A stretch of DNA of 64,000 nt from Alistipes ihumii AP11 (GTDB taxonomy: Bacteria > Bacteroidota > Bacteroidia > Bacteroidales > Rikenellaceae). Position 1 is the first letter of the stretch; the number at the start of each line of letters is the position of its first letter. Below the pieces are notes generated by a model, which did no database searches, was not told the DNA's origin, and saw only the letters and a program-made list of their open reading frames with translations. Position numbers and translations under genes: made by a program. This document shows, piece by piece, positions 59,002-64,000 of the stretch. Where the stretch lies: positions 1,674,001-1,738,000 of the forward strand of contig NZ_CP102294.1 of NCBI RefSeq assembly GCF_025144665.1, in the 5' to 3' direction.

Positions 59002-61344
59002 CTATGCGTCCGTGCGGCGTTGCCGGATCAGGGCCGCGACCGTCAGCAGCGCGAAGGCCGTTACGGCGGCGAAGACAGTCGCGGCGGCGTATCCCGGCCG
59101 GAATCCTCCCCCGTAGCTGTGCATGCCGCCGAGGAAGTAATTTACGCCGAAATAGGTCATCAGTACCGCAGCGAATGCCCACAAGGTGTAGGCATGGAAA
59201 AAAAGCGGTCTGCGGAACCGGGCGAGGCTTCGCTCGTGCAGCGGCAGCGCGTAGACGATCAGCGTGATCAGCGCCCAGACTTCTTTGGGATCCCATCCCC
59301 AGTAGCGTCCCCATGACGCATTGGCCCAGACGGCCCCGGTGAAAATGCCTGCGGTCAGCAGGAATACGGCCGGATAGAGCAGCAGCCGTCCGAAAAGCCG
59401 GAGTCTCGCCAGCGTCCGCGACGTTCGCTCCGCCGTTCCGGCCCGTGCCGCCGCTGCCAGCGCGAGCGCCGCGGTTCCGTTCAGCATCAGCAGGCCCAGC
59501 AGCGCGTACGACACCATGATCAACGAGACATGCAGACTGAGCCAGGGCGAGCGCAGCACGGGCACGAGCGGCGTAATCTGCGGATTGGCCATGCCCAGCG
59601 AGGCGACCAGCAGCGCGAATCCCGACATCAGCAGGCCCGAGGCCGCCGCGATCGGAAAGCGGCGGCCGATTCCGAGCGCGAGGAGCGACAGACACCACGC
59701 GACGAAAATCATCGTCTCGTATCCGTTGCCCAGCGGCAGGTGCCCGGCGGCGTAGCCCCGCAGCGCCATCGAGACGGTCAGCAGGACGGCCGTTCCCGCC
59801 AAGGGCACGAGCGACAGACGCTCGATCCGGCGATTTCGCCTGCCCGAGGCGAGACTCCATACGAAATATGCGAATGCCAGCAGTCCGCAACAAAGGTCGA
59901 TCCGGTAAAGCCACGGGACCGCGTTGAGCCGGTTGTACAGCAGCTCGGCCTTCAGCCGTCCTTCCGGCAGAAACCCGGCGGCTCCCCGTTCCCGCTGGAA
60001 AGCGGCCGTTTTGTCGATCAGGCCGCGCAGTCCGTCGCTGTCGCCGTTGCGGACGGCTTCGTACATCAGCGGGAAAATGCCCTTGATGAAAACCGAGTCG
60101 CCTTTCGGAAGCGCCCGTACCGGCTCGGTCGGCGCATACCACTGCGTTCCGTTCTCCCCCTGTTCGGGAAACAGCCGGAGCACCCTGCCCGACTGAATCA
60201 TGGCGATCAGCTGGATTTTCTCGTCCGCTTCGGCGAAAGCCCGATGCGCCGGGTCGCTGCGGTCCGCTCCGTGCCGGATCGCTTCGGCGAGCCGGTAGCT
60301 CCGCCCCGGGCCGAAGAAGTCGGTCAGCGCGGCCGTCGCCCCCGAGCCGAGAAGCTTCCGCACCGTATCCTGCTTGATTCGGATCATCGGCTCGTGCTGC
60401 CACTGTTCGGGGAAGAATATCCAGCCCGCGAGCACCTGCTCGGCCGTATATTTTCCGTAAGTGGGCTTCCCGCAGATTTTGACCGTAAGGTCGCGGGCGA
60501 ATGACTGGACCGGAGCCACCCGGCCGCCGTACAGCATCCGCAGCCGGCCCAGCGCGTCGGCGGTCTCCCGGTCCAGCGTTGCCGGCGCTCCGGCCGATGC
60601 GCCGCAGCACACCGAGGCGAAAAGCAGCAGGCAGCCCCCCCGCTTCAGCAGCGGATGGCGCAGCAGTCGGCGGAAGCCCGACCGTTTCGAGCACAGCGTG
60701 CCGATCATCGAGACGCCGAGCAGCAGATAGCCCGCATATGTGACCGGAATGCCGTAGGGGTCTCGGTTGACCGACAGGATGCTGCCCCGCATGTCCTCGT
60801 CGAAAGAGGTCTGGTAGAGGCGGTATCCGTCGCGCGACAGGATGCGGTTCATCGATACGACGGCCGGCCGCGGCCCCCGGGAATCGACGACCGTCAGCAG
60901 GCTCCGATAGTCCGCCGGCGCCTGCGTGCCCGGATAGCATTCGATCTCGAACCGCTCGAGCCGCAGCGAGAACGGCAACGGCCGGGCTTCCCCTCCGGTT
61001 TCCGGCCGGAAGCATGCCGTTTCCGTCCTCTCGCGCAGATGAACGTATCCTTTCTGCGAGGTGGCGAAAGTCAGCAGGGCTCCGAGCAGGATCAGCCCGA
61101 GGGAAAGATGCAACACGACCGCCGCCCGCTTCCCCGGTCCGATCCGGACGACCGCGACCGGCAGCGCGGAAGCTGCGATCAGAGCCCACCATGCCGCGAA
61201 CCACCCCGTGCGGTAGATATGCCGCGCGGCGAATTCGCTGCCTTCGGTCTTTTCGACGAAAGTAGCGGCGGCCAGACAGACCGCCATGCCGATCAGCAGT
61301 GCGAAGGCGGTCCGCCCGAGCGCCTTTGTCGTTCGCGGATACAA
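59002..61344 (-). CDS. ccsBA: Cytochrome c biogenesis protein, fused CcsB-CcsA
   Basis: System II haem lyase that moves haem across the membrane and attaches it to CxxCH proteins. 780 residues: an N-terminal ResB/CcsB part (membrane segments at about 10-30, 45-65, 80-100, and an external domain with MNRILSRDGYRLYQTSFDED), then a large periplasmic insert, and a C-terminal CcsA part with many membrane segments and the haem-handling WWD motif (WANASWGRYWGWDPKEVW, about 670-690). Conserved His residues near the motif are present (LSLHVSLIM, FFHAYTLW). The start is TTG at 61344, because the upstream frame is closed by a stop and the first ATG (61287) lies inside the first membrane segment. It follows the YjgF protein by 12 bp in a four-gene operon. 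Confidence 0.93.
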   Translation of the reverse strand: MYPRTTKALGRTAFALLIGMAVCLAAATFVEKTEGSEFAARHIYRTGWFAAWWALIAASALPVAVVRIGPGKRAAVVLHLSLGLILLGALLTFATSQKGYVHLRERTETACFRPETGGEARPLPFSLRLERFEIECYPGTQAPADYRSLLTVVDSRGPRPAVVSMNRILSRDGYRLYQTSFDEDMRGSILSVNRDPYGIPVTYAGYLLLGVSMIGTLCSKRSGFRRLLRHPLLKRGGCLLLFASVCCGASAGAPATLDRETADALGRLRMLYGGRVAPVQSFARDLTVKICGKPTYGKYTAEQVLAGWIFFPEQWQHEPMIRIKQDTVRKLLGSGATAALTDFFGPGRSYRLAEAIRHGADRSDPAHRAFAEADEKIQLIAMIQSGRVLRLFPEQGENGTQWYAPTEPVRALPKGDSVFIKGIFPLMYEAVRNGDSDGLRGLIDKTAAFQRERGAAGFLPEGRLKAELLYNRLNAVPWLYRIDLCCGLLAFAYFVWSLASGRRNRRIERLSLVPLAGTAVLLTVSMALRGYAAGHLPLGNGYETMIFVAWCLSLLALGIGRRFPIAAASGLLMSGFALLVASLGMANPQITPLVPVLRSPWLSLHVSLIMVSYALLGLLMLNGTAALALAAAARAGTAERTSRTLARLRLFGRLLLYPAVFLLTAGIFTGAVWANASWGRYWGWDPKEVWALITLIVYALPLHERSLARFRRPLFFHAYTLWAFAAVLMTYFGVNYFLGGMHSYGGGFRPGYAAATVFAAVTAFALLTVAALIRQRRTDA

Positions 61345-61356
61345 GGCCGGTCGGTG

Positions 61357-62517
61357 TTAGAGCGGCGCGAAGGCCGGATTTTCGTCCTCGAGGACGGCGA
61401 TGCATTCCGTTTCGATCAGCCAGCCGGGACGGCAGACCGGCGCATGCACGAACAGCCGGGGAACCGCTTCGTAGCGCAGCTCGAATATTTTTCGCACGGC
61501 CGGATAGTCGGCCGGGTCCCGCAGGTAGACGATCATCTGGGCCAGGTCGGCGGCCGAGGCTCCCGCCTCGGCGAGCAGCGCCTCGACGTTCTCAAGCATC
61601 CGGACGGTCTGTCCCTCGATGTCCTGCGGCGCGACGATCTCGCCCCGGTTGTCGATGCTGGCCGTGCCCGACAGCAGAATATGGCTCCGGTCGCCGTAGC
61701 GGACCCGGACGCCGCGCTCGAACGTGACTCCGTACTCGTAGGTGGGGTTCAAGTGGTCCTTCGCGTGCAGATAAACCTGTTGGCCGGGACGCAGTCCTTT
61801 GACGGCGTATGCGTCGAGCAGTACCAGACGGTTCGGATCGGCATGGCGCCCTTCGATGCCGGTACTGGCGATGTAGTGGGTTTGCGGCGTCAGGCCGTGA
61901 TGCTCGAAAAGCTCCCGACGCGCCCGTACGACGCCCGCATAGTTGACATCGACGTTCTGCACGAAAAACCATGTCCGCACGCAGTCGTTCTCCAGCGTGC
62001 ATCCGAACTGCCCGAGCCGTTCGGCGTACCGGTCGAGCAGCGTTTCGGTTTGCCGGGCCGAATCTCCGTCGGGCGAGGAGCCGTAAGCGGTCCAGATATG
62101 GCGGTAGCCGTTGTGGTCGGCCGTGACTCCGCCTTCGAAAGGCGCGACCTGTCCGTCGGCGAGCGAAAGCAGGTAGACCCACAGGGCGACCTTGCCGCCG
62201 TCCAGAGGGGGTTGCTGCACGACGGAAGTCGCACAGGGGGGATAGGGCTTCTCGCCCGAGCGGAGCGCGTCGATCTGATTGGCCGCGTCGCTCAGAAAGT
62301 AGCGCTTGAAAACGGGACAGAGTTCTCCGCCGTAGCTCGACAGCAGGTAGAAATAGGCGGCACGGATGTCGCCGAGCTGCTTGGCCAGCGGAGCTTCCGT
62401 GTCGGTGACATGCAGTACGGCATGGCATTCGCGCATGCCGCATGGACGGTCGAAATATCCTATTTCGATGCGTACATTGCTATAAAACAGTATTTTGCTT
62501 GAGAAACACATAGGCAT
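61357..62517 (-). CDS. Two-domain YjgF/RidA protein resembling chorismatases
   Basis: 386 residues. The C-terminal 130 (about 255-380) is a RidA-type fold: HILLSGTASIDNRGEIVAPQDIEGQTVRMLENVEALLAEAG, then DLAQMIVYLRDPADYPAVRKIF and CRPGWLIETECIAV. The N-terminal half is a diverged, related fold, with RTWFFVQNVDVN, STGIEGR and LNPTYEYG. That layout and several of those motifs match the FkbO/Hyg5/XanB2 chorismatase family, which cleaves chorismate to dihydroxycyclohexadiene or hydroxybenzoate acids. Equally it could be an orphan two-domain RidA. Start ATG 62517 (or Met3, 62511) lies 4 bp from the preceding stop, so it is cotranscribed with a haem-c protein and CcsBA. Activity is inference. Confidence 0.8.
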   Translation of the reverse strand: MPMCFSSKILFYSNVRIEIGYFDRPCGMRECHAVLHVTDTEAPLAKQLGDIRAAYFYLLSSYGGELCPVFKRYFLSDAANQIDALRSGEKPYPPCATSVVQQPPLDGGKVALWVYLLSLADGQVAPFEGGVTADHNGYRHIWTAYGSSPDGDSARQTETLLDRYAERLGQFGCTLENDCVRTWFFVQNVDVNYAGVVRARRELFEHHGLTPQTHYIASTGIEGRHADPNRLVLLDAYAVKGLRPGQQVYLHAKDHLNPTYEYGVTFERGVRVRYGDRSHILLSGTASIDNRGEIVAPQDIEGQTVRMLENVEALLAEAGASAADLAQMIVYLRDPADYPAVRKIFELRYEAVPRLFVHAPVCRPGWLIETECIAVLEDENPAFAPL

Positions 62518-62521
62518 AAGG

Positions 62522-63244
62522 TTAGTTTTGCGGACACCCTTTCTCGATCCAGATTCTGAGCAAGTCGATGTCCTCGCTTCGCGTGACGAATCCGGTATGC
62601 GGCGGAGAGCTGATCGCCTCCTGCGAGGTCAGCGCGTCGAGCAGAAAGCTGCCCTCGGGGTCCGAAGGTTTGACGCGCAGCTTGTCCGAGAGCGTCGAAG
62701 CCGTGCCGACCAGCGAGCGGTAGCTGTTTCCCTCGGTCAGCAGCAGTCCTCCCGCGCCGCTCTCGCCCTGATGGCAGGAGACGCAGTTGTACTGCTGGAA
62801 GACAAGCCGCTGGATGCGGTCGTATTCCAGCAGGTCGATCTGTGCGGAAGGCAGGTCGATATCCGACGTCCGGTCGTCGTCGAGCGCGTATTCGAAAAAC
62901 GTGTAGACGACCTGACGGCCCGAGTTGGTCATGCACAGGCGGACCGAGCACGCGTCTTCCGGCACGTTCTCGATCGACAGCTCCACCTTGTTTCCGTCGG
63001 CCGGCTTAAGCACGTTCACCGACGAGAGGGCCGACGTTCCTCCTTCGCCGAAAGCACCGAAGATCAGGTCGTACTCTCCGGGAAAGACTTCCGGATTGAG
63101 CAGCTCGAACGTCCCGCGCACGGAGACTCCCTCCGTCGTGGCTTGGTGCGACTCGTAAATGTCCCCGCTGTCGCAGCGGACCGTCGTGCAGAGCAGCAGC
63201 GCCAGCGCGGCCGCCCGCAACGGGCGGCGGTATGTTCCGTTCAT
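62522..63244 (-). CDS. Exported mono-haem c protein
   Basis: 240 residues. It has a signal peptide (LRAAALALLLCTTVRC) and possibly a lipidated Cys24, although the lipobox is poor. Residues 35-140 form a beta-rich domain, and the C-terminal 95 residues carry one CVSCH haem site (154-158). After it, LRIWIEKG at the end matches the cytochrome c fold seen in planctomycete-type c domains. The usual distal M-P-P segment is replaced by SSPPHTGF and there is no Met after the haem site, so His may be the sixth ligand (inference). It lies 21 bp after the porin gene and 4 bp before the chorismatase-like gene. Confidence 0.9.
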   Translation of the reverse strand: MNGTYRRPLRAAALALLLCTTVRCDSGDIYESHQATTEGVSVRGTFELLNPEVFPGEYDLIFGAFGEGGTSALSSVNVLKPADGNKVELSIENVPEDACSVRLCMTNSGRQVVYTFFEYALDDDRTSDIDLPSAQIDLLEYDRIQRLVFQQYNCVSCHQGESGAGGLLLTEGNSYRSLVGTASTLSDKLRVKPSDPEGSFLLDALTSQEAISSPPHTGFVTRSEDIDLLRIWIEKGCPQN

Positions 63245-63265
63245 CTCGATGATTCCGTTAGTCCG

Positions 63266-64000
63266 TTAGAATGAGAACTGAAGCATGACGGTGGCCGAAT
63301 GCTGGGCCAGCCCCAGATCGTCCAGCTCGCGTGCGTCCTGCGTCGCGTGTCCCCACCGGCCGAGGAACTGATACATCGCCTGCAGCTTCAGGTTATAGCC
63401 CATGATGTAATAGTTCAGTCCGACGGCCGGCATGTTCAGGAAGCCGTCCGTATCGGTCGAGTTCCGGTCCATGAAGTCCCAGCGCAGCGCAGGTTGCAGT
63501 TTGGGAGTCACGAAGTAGCCCACTTGGGCGTATCCGCCGATATAGCGGTAAGTATGGTTCACGCGCTGGCGCTTGACCAGATCGGAGCTCAGATAGTAGG
63601 CTTCGGCGCCCAGATAGAGCCGGTTCTTGAGGTAGGTGAACTCGAATCCGAGCCGCAGGTCGTTGGTCGTCTGCCAGTTGGCCTCGACGTTGTACGAAGC
63701 CGACAGCGCGAACATGATCTTGTCGTTGTGCAGGTCGTCGATTCGTCCCTGATGCGCGGGAATCGGGCCCTTGGGCATGAAGGCCACCCGGGCCGCATAC
63801 AGCAGCGAGGGGATGCCCAGATCGTCGCTGAGCGTCTTCTGCGCCATGTTCACGTCGATTCCCGTGCCGTTGAACACGCCCACGTTATATTCCCATTTGC
63901 CTCCCAGCAGGCCGTGCATCATCACGCCCAGATCGAATCCCGTGGCGATCGTCGGCGGGGTCGAGTTCAGGCTGCGGTCCATGTAGACCGACGAGGTCAG
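63266..64000 (-). CDS. Outer-membrane porin, OprO/OprP type (5' end outside window)
   Basis: The frame stays open to the right edge of the window, so the gene begins beyond it; about 245 C-terminal codons are present. Strands alternate and end with an aromatic terminal Phe (HSATVMLQFSF). Typical porin O/P features: a Gly/Asp-rich YNVGVFNGTG turn, MFALSASYNV, LKNRLYLGAEAYYL, RYIGGYAQVGYF, PALRWDFMDRNSTD and the NYYIMGYNLKLQAMYQF strands. It is 21 bp upstream of the haem-c gene and the first visible gene of the operon, suggesting it admits the substrate or a ligand of that pathway. Specificity (phosphate or other anion) is not decidable from this part. Confidence 0.85.
   Translation of the reverse strand: MTSSVYMDRSLNSTPPTIATGFDLGVMMHGLLGGKWEYNVGVFNGTGIDVNMAQKTLSDDLGIPSLLYAARVAFMPKGPIPAHQGRIDDLHNDKIMFALSASYNVEANWQTTNDLRLGFEFTYLKNRLYLGAEAYYLSSDLVKRQRVNHTYRYIGGYAQVGYFVTPKLQPALRWDFMDRNSTDTDGFLNMPAVGLNYYIMGYNLKLQAMYQFLGRWGHATQDARELDDLGLAQHSATVMLQFSF

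Overview
The window is 64 kb of a moderately GC-rich Bacteroidota chromosome, most like Alistipes/Rikenellaceae (order Bacteroidales). The reasons are: promoters with a TAnnTTTG -7 box (often with TTG or TTTG 19-21 bp upstream) and few Shine-Dalgarno sites; lipoproteins with acidic residues right after the lipidated Cys; a fused CcsB-CcsA cytochrome c synthase; a single-chain pyruvate:ferredoxin oxidoreductase; a class II (B12) ribonucleotide reductase; and typical Bacteroidales housekeeping proteins. Genus is an inference. I see no rRNA, tRNA, CRISPR array, insertion sequence or prophage.

Layout. 1-3741: end of glnS, a secreted TonB-C-like protein and a surface lipoprotein. 3742-5324: an AT-rich islet with one orphan gene. 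5325-13286: a leftward run pheS, TPR protein, EnvC-like activator, ybeY, mnmG, thiC, with two perfect parS-type palindromes between mnmG and thiC. 13359-18881: patatin/barrel protein, efp, a second modular surface lipoprotein and a small lipoprotein. 19219-25729: Xaa-Pro peptidase, tex, NodB deacetylase, ubiX, ruvB. 26233-33341: DUF3467, nrdJ, folB, clpB, all leftward. 33874-40190: dnaX (with an A10 slippage site), tyrS-asnA, an HTH_42 protein. 40557-47685: rsmF-like and nucleoside kinase (overlapping), glycosyltransferase and GH3 protein (overlapping), trkA preceded by a possible small secreted protein. 47826-51774: Cys-rich small membrane protein, GT2, two paralogous modular secreted proteins. 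52531-58797: nifJ, mtgA, CysE-like acetyltransferase, a DUF922-like pseudo-protease. 59002-64000: a leftward operon of porin, haem-c protein, chorismatase-like YjgF protein and CcsBA.

How the genes fit together. Most are core functions: translation (glnS, pheS, tyrS, efp, mnmG, ybeY, rsmF), replication and repair (dnaX, ruvB, nrdJ, nucleoside kinase), cell envelope (EnvC-like, mtgA, glycosyltransferases, lipoproteins) and anaerobic carbon metabolism (nifJ). The signals most worth following are the dnaX A10 site with an immediate -1-frame stop, the paired parS sites, the 52-bp inverted repeat linking the rsmF coding region to its own 3' flank, and the porin/haem-c/chorismatase-like/CcsBA operon. 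Intergenic regions are long (300-750 bp) and mostly without recognisable content.
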